The notes beneath the pieces were generated by a model. The model had not been told where the DNA came from and did no database searches. It worked only from the letters and a program-made list of their open reading frames with translations. Positions 1 to 7,929 of a DNA stretch of 64,000 nucleotides are shown here, piece by piece (the first letter of the stretch is position 1; every line of letters begins with the position of its first letter). The stretch is from Acidobacteriota bacterium (GTDB taxonomy: Bacteria > Acidobacteriota > Terriglobia > Acidiferrales > UBA7541), in assembly GCA_003154775.1 (NCBI GenBank), contig PMES01000148.1:1-64000 (forward strand), read 5' to 3'. Both the position numbers and the translations under genes were made by a program.

Positions 1-37
1 ACTTTCGACCGCGGAAGTCAGGTTAGGTGTGCGTTGA

Positions 38-60
38 GATCCTTCGCTTCGCTCAGGATG
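38..60. repeat. short intergenic inverted repeat (CCTTCG...CTCAGG family)
   Basis: The arms ATCCT (39-43) and AGGAT (55-59) flank TCGCTTCGCTC. This is a degenerate copy of the dispersed CCCTTCG...GCTCAGGG element seen at several other intergenic sites in the window. It lies just beyond the 3' end of the ridA-like gene and could act as a terminator or simply be a repeat copy. Confidence 0.5.
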
Positions 61-80
61 TCATATCGGCTTGCGCAGCC

Positions 81-470
81 TCAGCCCTGAACGATCGCGT
101 CGGCCTCGATTTCCACCAGCATCTCTGGCGCGATCAGCTTGCTCACTTGCACCATGCTCGTTGCCGGGCGGATGTCCTTGAAGAATTCGCCGTGCGCCCG
201 CCCGATCTTCTCCCACTCCGCGATGTTGATCACAAAGATGCGCGTGCGGATGACGTCCTCCATCGTGGCTCCGGCCCGTTGCAGCGCCGCCTCGATATTG
301 CGAAGCGTCTGGAGCGTCTGCATGTAGGCATCGCCGGCGCCCACAATCTTTCCATCGGGGCCCGTGGCTGTCGTGCCCGATACGCTGATGTGATTGCCAA
401 TGCGCACGGCCCGGGAATAGCCCACGATGGGTTCCCAGGGCGTTCCGCTGGAGATGTTTTGCCTTGGCAT
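81..470 (-). CDS. RidA/YjgF/UK114 family protein
   Basis: A 129-residue protein of the RidA family, whose members hydrolyse reactive enamine/imine intermediates released by PLP enzymes. In the sequence, the core [11 protein letters not shown], the helix with TLRNIEAAL, the strand TRIFV carrying the conserved Arg, and the C-terminal EIEADAIV all match the family, and the length is normal. The ATG at 470 is chosen because AAAGGA lies about 6 nt upstream; an upstream in-frame start at 506 has no such support. It is divergent from a PLP-dependent cystathionine beta-synthase, so a link to PLP chemistry is plausible but inferred. Some RidA subgroups have other substrates. Confidence 0.86.
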   Translation of the reverse strand: MPRQNISSGTPWEPIVGYSRAVRIGNHISVSGTTATGPDGKIVGAGDAYMQTLQTLRNIEAALQRAGATMEDVIRTRIFVINIAEWEKIGRAHGEFFKDIRPATSMVQVSKLIAPEMLVEIEADAIVQG

Positions 471-594
471 GGTGATTCCTTTATGAATACGCGTAAAGTC
501 GCGCATTTCCTAATGTCGCAGGGCCGCATGCTAAACTGAAGGAAAGTATGGCACAGGCGCGATGAAGTGTCTGTGCCGGCAATGAGACGATCGC

Positions 595-1983
595 ATGCGC
601 TGCAACAACATTCTCGAAGCGGTGGGAAGCACGCCGCTCATCCGCCTGAACCGCATCGCCAAGGACCTGAAGCCGCAAATCTGGGTCAAGGCCGAAATGC
701 TCAACCCCGGCGGCTCCGTGAAGGACCGCATCGGCATCACCATGATTGACGACGCCGAGAAAAAGGGCTTGCTGAAACCCGGCGGCACCATTATCGAGGC
801 CACCAGCGGCAACACGGGCATGGGCTTGGCGCTGGTCGCGGCCGTGCGCGGGTACAAATGCGTCTTCACTACCAACGACAAGCAATCCCAGGAAAAGGTG
901 GATCTGCTGAAAGCGCTCGGCGCAGAAGTGATAGTCTGCCCCACTGCCGTTGAGCCCGAAGATCCTCGCAGCTTCTACAGCGTGGCGAAAAAACTGGCGC
1001 GCGAAATCCCCAATTCGTATTACCCCAATCAGTACGACAACCCCAGCAATCCCGAGGCGCATTACCGCACCACAGGCCCGGAAATCTGGGAAGACAGCGA
1101 AGGCAAGATTACCCATTTTGTGTGCGGCATGGGGACCGGTGGCACGATCAGCGGCGTCGCCAAGCTTCTCAAGGAGAAAAATCCCAAAGTCAAGATTGTC
1201 GGAGTCGATCCGGAAGGCTCGCTCTTTTACGACTTTCACAAAACCGGGAAAGTCACCAAAGCGCGCACCTACGTCGTGGAAGGCATCGGCGAGGATTTCT
1301 TTCCTACCACGCTGGACATGCAGATTCTGGACGATGTAATCCAGGTTAATGACGAAGAGTGCTTCGTTGTGGCGCGCCGCCTGGCCAAGCTCGAAGGGCT
1401 CTTCGCCGGTGGTTCCGGCGGCGGCTGCCTCTCTGCCGCCCTGAGGCTCGCCAAGGATCTGGGCCCGCAGGATTTCGTCGTCGCGCTGTTGCCGGATACC
1501 GGCATGCGCTACCTCAGCAAAGTCTTCAATGACGAGTGGATGCGCGAGCGCGGCTACACCGAAGCAACCGTGGCGATCACCGCCACGGAAATCGTCACCG
1601 CCAAACGGCAGGCGGGCAAGGTCCGTGAACTGGTGATTGCCCGGCCCTACCAGACCGTCTTCCATGCGCTGAAAACCATGCAGGAGCAGGACATCTCGCA
1701 GATTCCCATTTTTGAGGAAAATGTGCCCATCGGCACCGTGTATGAAGACCAGATCCTGACGCTCGCGCTGCAGGGCAAAGACCTGCGCAAGCTCGTCGTG
1801 CGCGAAGTGATGAGCAAGCCGCTGCCGCTGGTTCCCAGGTCGGCTCCCGTCGAACGCATCACCTATATTCTGAGCCACGAAACCCCCGCGATCTTCGTGG
1901 AAATGGAAGAATCCAAGTTCGAGATTCTCACCAAGTACGATTTGATGAGTATCGTCGCCAGTCTGATGGAACAAAAACGCTGA
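595..1983 (+). CDS. cystathionine beta-synthase-type PLP enzyme with C-terminal CBS domain pair
   Basis: Fold-type II PLP enzyme of 462 residues that should condense serine (or O-acetylserine) with homocysteine or sulfide. Visible signatures are the PLP lysine K43 in GGSVKDR, the substrate loop TSGNTG (residues 70-75) and the phosphate-binding GMGTGGTISG loop near residues 178-187. The region after about residue 330 looks like a CBS domain pair (VMSKPLPLV, TKYDLMS), the regulatory module that can bind adenosyl ligands. The gene lies 45 bp upstream of a homocysteine methyltransferase/MTHFR in the same orientation, giving both the transsulfuration and the remethylation fate of homocysteine. A cysteine synthase activity cannot be excluded from sequence alone. 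Confidence 0.9.
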   Translation: MRCNNILEAVGSTPLIRLNRIAKDLKPQIWVKAEMLNPGGSVKDRIGITMIDDAEKKGLLKPGGTIIEATSGNTGMGLALVAAVRGYKCVFTTNDKQSQEKVDLLKALGAEVIVCPTAVEPEDPRSFYSVAKKLAREIPNSYYPNQYDNPSNPEAHYRTTGPEIWEDSEGKITHFVCGMGTGGTISGVAKLLKEKNPKVKIVGVDPEGSLFYDFHKTGKVTKARTYVVEGIGEDFFPTTLDMQILDDVIQVNDEECFVVARRLAKLEGLFAGGSGGGCLSAALRLAKDLGPQDFVVALLPDTGMRYLSKVFNDEWMRERGYTEATVAITATEIVTAKRQAGKVRELVIARPYQTVFHALKTMQEQDISQIPIFEENVPIGTVYEDQILTLALQGKDLRKLVVREVMSKPLPLVPRSAPVERITYILSHETPAIFVEMEESKFEILTKYDLMSIVASLMEQKR

Positions 1984-2028
1984 CCGGCTTGCCCGTGCCA
2001 CGAATTCAGTGAACAGGACACACGATTC

Positions 2029-3858
2029 ATGAAAATTCAGGATTTCAACGAACGGCTGAAGGATTCCATTCTTATTGCGGACGGCGCGATGGGCTCCCTG
2101 CTGCACGAAATCGTCGGCGCGGTGCGTTGCTTCGACGAACTCAACACCTCCGAGCCGGAAGCGGTTTTCCGCGTCCACCAAAGCTACATCGAAGCGGGCG
2201 CGCAGATCATCGAAACCAATACCTTCGGTGCAAACCGCTTTAAGCTCGCTCCCCTCGGCCTTGGCGACGATGTGCAGCGCCTCAACAGCCGCGGGGTGAA
2301 GATTGCCCGGGAAGCGCGGGAAGCCGCCGCTCGCGAGGTCCTCATCGCCGGCTCGATCGGGCCTCTCGGCATCGGCGTGCAAGCGCGCCATCCCGAACCC
2401 GATTTCATTCTTTCCATTTTTCACGAACAGGCGCTGGCCCTCGAGGAGCGCGGCGTCGATCTTTTCATCCTCGAAACGTTTTCCTATATCGAGGAGCTAT
2501 TGCTGGCGATTGATGCCATCCGCTCCTTCTCCGGCCTGCCCATCATCGCGCAGCTCACCTATTCGGAGGAGGGCACCACCTACGGCGATGTGCGGCCATT
2601 CCTCGCCGCGGCGATGTTGAAAGACAAAAACGTTCAGGTGATTGGCGCCAACTGCACCCTGGGCCCGCAATCGCTCCTCCCGATCCTCCACGAACTCACC
2701 AATGTGGGAGACATCCGCGTCAGCGGCATGCCCAACGCCGGCTTTCCCAAGCGCGAGGGCGACCGCATCGTCTACCCGAAATCCTCGCCTGAATATTTTG
2801 CGCGATTCGCCAGGGAAGCCGCCGAACTCGGCGTGCGCATCCTGGGCGGGTGTTGCGGCACCACGCCCGCGCACATCCGCGCCATGGCCGAAGCGGTAAA
2901 GTCGCTGCATCCCGGGAAAACTCATGCGGCGGCGTCTGTCGTGAAAACTGCGGAACACGCCGCGGCGGCACAGCACAGGGAGCCGGAGAGCAAGTTCTGG
3001 AAAAAACTGCAGAAGAAGGAATTCGCCGTTTGCGTGGAGATCGATCCGCCCAAGGGCCTTTCGCTCGACCGCATCTACGAACAGGTTGACAAAGTGATGG
3101 CTTCCAAAAAGGTGGACGCCATCGACATCAACAGCGGCGCGATGGCTCGCGTTGGCATGGACGCGCTCGTTGTCGCCGGCGCTCTGGAAGCCAGGGGCGT
3201 CGAAACCGTGCCGCACCTCACCACGCGCGATCAGAACATCATCGGTTTGCAGGCCATGCTCCTGGGCGCGTGGACCGTGGGCGGCGTGCGCAACGTCCTC
3301 GCGATTACCGGCGATCCGCCTTCCGTCGGCGATTATCCGGAAACCAGCGGCGTGTACGAAGTGGATTCCGTTGGCTTGGTGAAAATCCTGAATCGCCTGA
3401 ACCAGGGCACGGACTGGGCCGGGAAAACGCTCGGTGGCCAGACGAATTTCACCATCGGCGTCGCGCTGAACCCGGTTGCCGACGATCTCGACAATGAAAT
3501 CGCGCGCTTCCACGCGAAAGTGGAGGCCGGCGCGCACTTCGCGATGACCCAGCCGCTCTTCGATCCTGAGCACTGGCACGGCTTCTTGAAAAAGCTGGGC
3601 GGCAAGCCCGCCATCCCCGTGCTGATCGGCGTGTGGCCGTTGAACAGTTACAAACAGGCGCTGCGCCTGAACAACGAAGTGCCCGGCATTATGATTCCGG
3701 AGCCGCTCTTGAAATCCATGGAAGCTGCCGGGGCTGCCGCGCGCGACCGGGGTTTCGAGGTGGCCCGCGAAATGCTCGCCTGGGCGCGCACGGAATTGGC
3801 GGGCGCATACCTCATTCCGCCCTTCAAGCGCTACGAAGAAATCCTCGAAATCCTCTGA
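2029..3858 (+). CDS. bifunctional homocysteine S-methyltransferase / 5,10-methylenetetrahydrofolate reductase
   Basis: A 609-residue fusion. Residues about 10-290 form a homocysteine S-methyltransferase barrel: it starts with ADGAMGS, and the zinc ligands are visible as C209 (GANC) and C275/C276 (GGCCGTTP). Residues about 325-609 are an MTHFR-type flavoprotein barrel (VEIDPPKG, NVLAITGDPP, GAHFAMTQPLFD). The same architecture occurs in Bacillus YitJ. The protein would make methyl-THF and pass the methyl group toward methionine. It probably shares a transcript with the cystathionine beta-synthase just upstream (45-bp gap). The gene ends before a 27-bp perfect palindrome that could terminate transcription. 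Confidence 0.92.
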   Translation: MKIQDFNERLKDSILIADGAMGSLLHEIVGAVRCFDELNTSEPEAVFRVHQSYIEAGAQIIETNTFGANRFKLAPLGLGDDVQRLNSRGVKIAREAREAAAREVLIAGSIGPLGIGVQARHPEPDFILSIFHEQALALEERGVDLFILETFSYIEELLLAIDAIRSFSGLPIIAQLTYSEEGTTYGDVRPFLAAAMLKDKNVQVIGANCTLGPQSLLPILHELTNVGDIRVSGMPNAGFPKREGDRIVYPKSSPEYFARFAREAAELGVRILGGCCGTTPAHIRAMAEAVKSLHPGKTHAAASVVKTAEHAAAAQHREPESKFWKKLQKKEFAVCVEIDPPKGLSLDRIYEQVDKVMASKKVDAIDINSGAMARVGMDALVVAGALEARGVETVPHLTTRDQNIIGLQAMLLGAWTVGGVRNVLAITGDPPSVGDYPETSGVYEVDSVGLVKILNRLNQGTDWAGKTLGGQTNFTIGVALNPVADDLDNEIARFHAKVEAGAHFAMTQPLFDPEHWHGFLKKLGGKPAIPVLIGVWPLNSYKQALRLNNEVPGIMIPEPLLKSMEAAGAAARDRGFEVAREMLAWARTELAGAYLIPPFKRYEEILEIL

Positions 3859-3922
3859 GCCAAGCTGCCGCGGCAACCGAACCTCCGGGTATTCAGCGAG
3901 CGCGACACGCACGAGTCCCTTG

Positions 3923-3949
3923 TTGGGGCGCAGGATTCCTGCGCCCCAA
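3923..3949. terminator. perfect 27-bp palindrome between convergent genes, candidate bidirectional terminator
   Basis: The arms TTGGGGCGCAGGA (3923-3935) and TCCTGCGCCCCAA (3937-3949) are exact reverse complements around one T. It sits between the end of the methyltransferase/MTHFR gene (+) and the end of the DUF2062 gene (-). No clear U-tract follows on either strand, so it may be a repeat rather than a classical Rho-independent terminator. Confidence 0.45.
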
Positions 3950-4063
3950 TCGCCCAGGCCTCAACTTTAGCCAATCTGTAGTGCAGTGCGATCCACTTGT
4001 TGCCGCCGTCACACCGCCACAACTCAGCACGCGCCAGCAGCAAAGGAAGAGTTCGCGCGACCC

Positions 4064-4564
4064 TCAGGCCGCTTCAGCCTCCACCGTCGGCTGGGAGGCA
4101 CCGATGCGCTGGGCCACGCGGCGGAACACCGGCAGGAGGACATAGTAGAGCAGCACTGTAGACAGCGGCGCAAGAACAGCCCAAACCACCATCGCGTGCC
4201 ACGTCGTGCTCCACAGGAACTTGATGGCGCCCCAAAGGTTGGCGTGGGCCATTCGGTAGATGTGGGGAATGGAGATCGGCAGATGCGGCGCCCGGAATAC
4301 CTTTTCGCCGAGCCGGAAAAAAGGCAGCAAGAGCGCGATCTGCGCCGGGTACATGAAATAGTTGATCAATTGGATGGCCGGAAGATTCAGGCGAAAAATC
4401 AGCGCGGCCAGTGCGCAAAGCGTGGTGGTCCAGCCCACCGCTGGAAACACACTGAGGACCAGGCCGAGCGCCAAGCTCAACGCCAACTTCTCCGGCGTGA
4501 CGCCTTGCCGCAGCAGTTCCAGGATCGGGCGAATCAACCGGCGATAGATGAAGCTTTCTTTCAT
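4064..4564 (-). CDS. DUF2062 domain membrane protein
   Basis: About 166 residues starting at the ATG at 4564 (MKESFIYRR). It has the DUF2062 pattern: an amphipathic N-terminus (RRLIRPILELLRQGVTPEKL), two hydrophobic hairpins (LALGLVLSVFPAVGWTT and IQLINYFMYPAQIALLLPFF) and further membrane segments near the C-terminus. The domain is common in small integral membrane proteins of unknown biochemical role, sometimes next to glycosyltransferases. A TTG-initiated form beginning at 4636 is possible but less likely, because the family consensus begins near the ATG. Neighbours give no functional hint. Confidence 0.8.
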   Translation of the reverse strand: MKESFIYRRLIRPILELLRQGVTPEKLALSLALGLVLSVFPAVGWTTTLCALAALIFRLNLPAIQLINYFMYPAQIALLLPFFRLGEKVFRAPHLPISIPHIYRMAHANLWGAIKFLWSTTWHAMVVWAVLAPLSTVLLYYVLLPVFRRVAQRIGASQPTVEAEAA

Positions 4565-4872
4565 GCGGCGTTCTGGCGGAACATTGGGGAAACCGGTTCT
4601 TTCGTTTTCAGCCCGAAAAGTTGCAGCAACACACAATGAATCTTCTGATTCACCGTTTCCTCTATTCCATCATTTGCCGGGGCGGGGGGAACTTCGATGG
4701 ATGCGGCAACCTAATGAGGATACGCCATGCGTATTACAACAGGATGTATAAAATACTGCAAAGTCACATAAAGACGATTTTCCGCAGGGTGAAATGTCGC
4801 GCCAATGGTTTCCCTCTTAGTAAGTAGCCCCATTACTATGGCGGACCAGGAACTCAGCAAGTTCCGCCAGCG
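4565..4872. other. intergenic region, AT-rich centre with a 15-bp palindrome
   Basis: This 308-bp gap separates two leftward genes. I see no credible gene. The stretch 4735-4780 is distinctly AT-rich, with TATAAAATA at about 4745-4753. An operator-like palindrome ATACGC-CAT-GCGTAT lies at 4720-4734, about 155 bp upstream of the DUF2062 start. Promoter or operator function is inference only. Confidence 0.4.
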
Positions 4873-5361
4873 CTATTCTGCCTTTGTTTTGACCAGACTC
4901 GTATGGTCGTGCACGATTCTCCAGCCCTCCGGCATCCGCTGGAACACCAAGCTAAACACTCCACCGATATCGCCAGAGCCCCGGTGAAGATGCCACTGTC
5001 CCAGCACCAGCGCCGCATCCGGCCCCAGGAATCGCACTTCCACATCCGAGAAATTCACCTGCCCCATGGCCGCCTGATCCGGGTATTCCCGCTTATAGCG
5101 AGCGCGCACCGACTCCCAGCCACGCGCAATCCCGCCGCTCCCGGCAAAGGTCAGCTCCGGCGAATTCCAATAGCCGCGCATGAAGCTTGTGACGTCCCCG
5201 TTGTTCCAGGAGCTTTGCTGTTCCCCAATGATCTTCAGGATCGCCGCGCGATCATGTTCCGGCGATGCGCTAGTCTGCTCCTTGCTTCGGGCGTCATGAC
5301 TCAGGAACATTCCCAAAAACGCAGCCGTCAGCAACAGCGGCAGCACAGCTTTTTTGGACAC
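4873..5361 (-). CDS. secreted SnoaL/DUF4440-like protein (NTF2-like fold)
   Basis: The GTG at 5361 is chosen because GGGAGGAAAG lies immediately upstream. It gives a 162-residue protein with an N-terminal hydrophobic segment (KKAVLPLLLTAAFLGMFL) that looks like a signal peptide or anchor. The remainder fits an NTF2-like/DUF4440 domain: the helix AAILKIIGEQQSSWNNGDV, then YWNSPELTF, the RYKREYPD helix, and C-terminal strands ending GWRIVHDHTSL. Such domains include steroid isomerase-like enzymes, polyketide cyclases and many proteins of unknown function. No catalytic residue pattern can be assigned with confidence here. It is divergent from a small membrane protein gene at 5564. Confidence 0.75.
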   Translation of the reverse strand: MSKKAVLPLLLTAAFLGMFLSHDARSKEQTSASPEHDRAAILKIIGEQQSSWNNGDVTSFMRGYWNSPELTFAGSGGIARGWESVRARYKREYPDQAAMGQVNFSDVEVRFLGPDAALVLGQWHLHRGSGDIGGVFSLVFQRMPEGWRIVHDHTSLVKTKAE

Positions 5362-5458
5362 GGTTCTTTCCTCCCATGGAATCAGGCTGTGCGGAGCATA
5401 CGCAGGAAGTCCTTTCCAGACAAGGGGTTCCGGCCGCCCCACCTGGCCGGGTGCTGCC

Positions 5459-5511
5459 CGCTGGTACCCAAAGGTAACGCCTCCCCGGGGACTATCGAGG
5501 TAGTACCAGCG
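5459..5511. other. candidate structured RNA / inverted-repeat element in divergent promoter region
   Basis: A perfect 9-bp inverted repeat, CGCTGGTAC (5459-5467) and GTACCAGCG (5503-5511), encloses two smaller hairpins: TACC-CAAA-GGTA (5465-5476) and the self-complementary CCCCGGGG (5483-5490). It lies 53 nt upstream of the gene at 5564 (+) and about 100 nt upstream of the gene starting at 5361 (-). It may be an RNA structure or an operator. No known riboswitch consensus could be matched by eye. Confidence 0.3.
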
Positions 5512-5563
5512 AGCTATTGGGCGCGGCAGCGTTTCGCCACATACTGTGCATGGAGGTTGAGGG

Positions 5564-5968
5564 ATGTTCGCCGCCATGATATTTGCGATTGCGATCGTTG
5601 CGCTATTCCAGTTCGCGCTGTATTACTGGCGCGCCGTGCTGACTGGCGTGGCGTCGCAAACCGTCTCCAACCAGGTCCTGGAAGCCGCGCAGGTAGCGGA
5701 GTCCAGCCTCTGCGGCGCCGACTTCAAGAAGCTGGCCAGCCTGCACGAACTCACCCTCGAACTCAAGAGCGACCACAGCGGCCTGGGTTTTGTGCGCGCC
5801 TATTATGAAACCGTTCACGGCCTGCAAACGCTGTTCGGCCGCGTGTCGCCCGCGGTTGCCAACTGGGGCGAGCGCGAAATGGCCCTCTGCGCGCGTTATG
5901 CGGCCGTGCAAATCGAGCGCCGGCTCCAAGCCAACCTAGCGCAAGCCGCTTCCATCCGCTCCTGCTAA
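5564..5968 (+). CDS. small membrane-anchored hypothetical protein
   Basis: A 134-residue protein with one N-terminal transmembrane segment (residues about 3-21, IFAIAIVALFQFALYYW) followed by a mostly helical soluble region containing two cysteines (SSLCGADFK and MALCARYAA). GGAGGTTGAGGG directly precedes the ATG, a strong ribosome-binding site that supports this start. I do not recognise the family. The spacing and the strong RBS suggest a genuine gene that is transcribed alone, divergent from the SnoaL-like gene and convergent with fabH. Function is unknown. Confidence 0.62.
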   Translation: MFAAMIFAIAIVALFQFALYYWRAVLTGVASQTVSNQVLEAAQVAESSLCGADFKKLASLHELTLELKSDHSGLGFVRAYYETVHGLQTLFGRVSPAVANWGEREMALCARYAAVQIERRLQANLAQAASIRSC

Positions 5969-6036
5969 CCTCGCCCCAAGTGAACGATTGATCTCTGCTG
6001 TTTTCTGTTTGCCAGTCGCCGGCGAATTCGCCTGCG

Positions 6037-7032
6037 CTAATACGCCCAGCGCAAAAGCGTTGCGCCGGAGGTGAATCCCGCACCCACGGCGGCCAGCAGC
6101 ACAAGGTCACCCTTCTTCAGTTTTTTCCCCTCCAGCGCTGTTTGCATGGCCAGCGGAATCGTCCCCGCCGTCGTATTGCCATATTGCTCGATGTTGATAA
6201 TCACTTTGTCCAGGGGCATCCCCAGGCGTTCCGCGGTGGCCGTGATGATGCGGCGATTGGCCTGGTGCGCGATGAAGCAGTCCACATCCTTGCCCGTCAT
6301 CCCATTCTTCGCCAGAACGCGTTCGGTCATCTCCGCCATTTTCTTGATCGCGTACTTAAACACGTTCTTCCCATCTTGATGGATGTAGTGCATTTTCTGA
6401 TCTACCGTCGCGTGCGAAGCGGGGTTCAAGCTGCCCCCACCCGGCATGTAGAGGAATTGTCCGCCCACGCCCTCGATCTGGGCGACACTGTCGATGATGC
6501 CGTCTTCGCCTGCTCCTGCGGGTTCCAGTAATACGGCGCCCGCGCCATCGCCAAAGATGATGCACACCGCGCGATCCGTGTAATCGGTCATGGACGAATT
6601 CACGTCCGAGCCGATCACCAGAACTTTCTTGTATTGTCCCGATTCCACGAACTTCACCCCCGTGTTCAGCGCGTACAGGAAACCCGAACACCCCGCGGAA
6701 ACGTCGAAGCCCCAGGTGTTCGCAATTCCCAGTTTGTGCTGCACCAGGCACGCCGTGGAGGGATACATCATGTCCGGCGTGACCGTGCCCACCACGATCA
6801 GATCCACCGTCTGCAAATCGAAGGGATGCGCCGCAACGAGCTTCTTCACCGCTTCCACGGCCAGGTCGCTCGCGGCCACTCCTTTATCGGCCAGATGCCG
6901 TTCGCGTATGCCCACGCGTTCCATGATCCATTCGTCCGTGGTGTCCACCATCTTTTCCAGGTCGGCGTTGGTCAGCAAGCGGGGCGGCACGTAGCCGGCT
7001 ACACCCGTGATTTTTGCGGCGAGGCGAGACAT
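6037..7032 (-). CDS. fabH: beta-ketoacyl-ACP synthase III
   Basis: A 331-residue FabH that condenses acetyl-CoA (or a branched acyl-CoA) with malonyl-ACP to start fatty acid synthesis. The catalytic triad is visible as C115 in [12 protein letters not shown]256 in [10 protein letters not shown] and N286 in [10 protein letters not shown], with the usual family length. AAGGAG sits 5 nt before the ATG at 7032. No other fab genes are in the window, so the gene is isolated from a type II FAS cluster. Primer preference cannot be judged from the sequence. Confidence 0.95.
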   Translation of the reverse strand: MSRLAAKITGVAGYVPPRLLTNADLEKMVDTTDEWIMERVGIRERHLADKGVAASDLAVEAVKKLVAAHPFDLQTVDLIVVGTVTPDMMYPSTACLVQHKLGIANTWGFDVSAGCSGFLYALNTGVKFVESGQYKKVLVIGSDVNSSMTDYTDRAVCIIFGDGAGAVLLEPAGAGEDGIIDSVAQIEGVGGQFLYMPGGGSLNPASHATVDQKMHYIHQDGKNVFKYAIKKMAEMTERVLAKNGMTGKDVDCFIAHQANRRIITATAERLGMPLDKVIINIEQYGNTTAGTIPLAMQTALEGKKLKKGDLVLLAAVGAGFTSGATLLRWAY

Positions 7033-7147
7033 GAGGCTCCTTGATAAAACCAGATGTGGCGCAAAGAATTATTGATTGTATGCGAGGAACTTTGCTGGAA
7101 ACAAGCGCGGCGGGCAGCGTTCCCGTGCGTCCGCCGCGGCCCCGCCT

Positions 7148-7558
7148 TCATTTCGCCGGGAGTAGCTCATACCGCCAGCTTACCTTGGCTGTTTTCTGCA
7201 GCATGGCCGCCACGGAGCAGTATTTCTCCTCGCTCAGCGCGATGGCGTGCTTCACCGCGCCTTCGTCCAGCGCGCCGCGCAGGCGATAGACAATCTCCAA
7301 CGTTTTCCACACCGTTGGAGGTTCGCTGGTTCGCTCGCCGGAGCACACCACTTCCAGCGACTCCAGCTTCTGCCGCTTTTTCCCCAGGATGATCACGATG
7401 TCCGTGGCGGTGCAGGCTCCCAAGGCCATCAGCACCAGCTCCATCGGCCCCGGCGCCTTGTTCGATTCGCGGTCCGAATCGATAAGCACGCCGTGCCCCG
7501 AAGGGCTCGTGGCCAGGAATCTCTGTTCGCCAATCCATTGCACGCTTGCCGTTTGCAT
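7148..7558 (-). CDS. OsmC family thiol peroxidase-like protein
   Basis: A 136-residue protein with the two-cysteine OsmC/Ohr signature: C49 in MALGACTATD and C114 in EEKYCSVAAML. In the family these form the redox pair that reduces organic or lipid hydroperoxides. The spacing and the N-terminal SDRESNKAPGPMELVLMAL are typical of the YhfA-like OsmC subgroup rather than Ohr. The subgroup call is inference. The gene follows fabH on the same strand with 115 bp between the two; co-transcription is not evident. Confidence 0.86.
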   Translation of the reverse strand: MQTASVQWIGEQRFLATSPSGHGVLIDSDRESNKAPGPMELVLMALGACTATDIVIILGKKRQKLESLEVVCSGERTSEPPTVWKTLEIVYRLRGALDEGAVKHAIALSEEKYCSVAAMLQKTAKVSWRYELLPAK

Positions 7559-7929
7559 AAGTGTCCCCAGGTGAAGAGTATTTCCTCCAATGTAGCAGAA
7601 GCAGACAGCGGCGAGTTGACTGTCGACAGTTCAAAGTCCGGAGTCTGCCTTTGCAGGGCCCGACATTGTCATGCCCGTCTTGGGCTTGCCAGCGCTCCAC
7701 CTGCCCGCTGAATGCGTTTTTCGGGGCCTTCAACCGGGTCTGGATAGCCGGGGAACTTTTCCGTCGTCTCCTGGGAATACCTATTAGGCCGAACGGCGGT
7801 ATTCTATATGGGTGCCGTACGCGGGGAATGCCTCGCGTATCGCGCTGTCGATTCCGAAAAAACTGGAACGCGAGTCGTCGCAGTGGCGGAAGAACGACAC
7901 GGGCCAATTCAGACTTCAGGGGAGACTCC
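7559..7929. other. divergent intergenic region upstream of the lipoprotein gene
   Basis: This 371-bp region separates the divergent OsmC gene (-) and the lipoprotein gene (+). I see no credible gene in it. It contains a 12-bp perfect palindrome ACTGTCGACAGT at 7619-7630 and a TATTCTATAT stretch at about 7799-7808 that could be a -10 region for the rightward gene. An open frame in phase with the lipoprotein runs through it, but its translation is arginine-rich and not protein-like. Confidence 0.4.

Noticed and set aside
481-2424. Long open frame (647 codons) on the minus strand opposite the cystathionine beta-synthase
   Set aside because: Antisense artefact of GC-rich codon usage: His/Phe/Asp-rich, no family features, and it covers two clear genes on the + strand.
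5459-5511. c-di-GMP-I riboswitch
   Set aside because: The conserved GCAAAGCC and GGCAAACC elements are absent; only vague spelling similarity, so reported as an unassigned structure.
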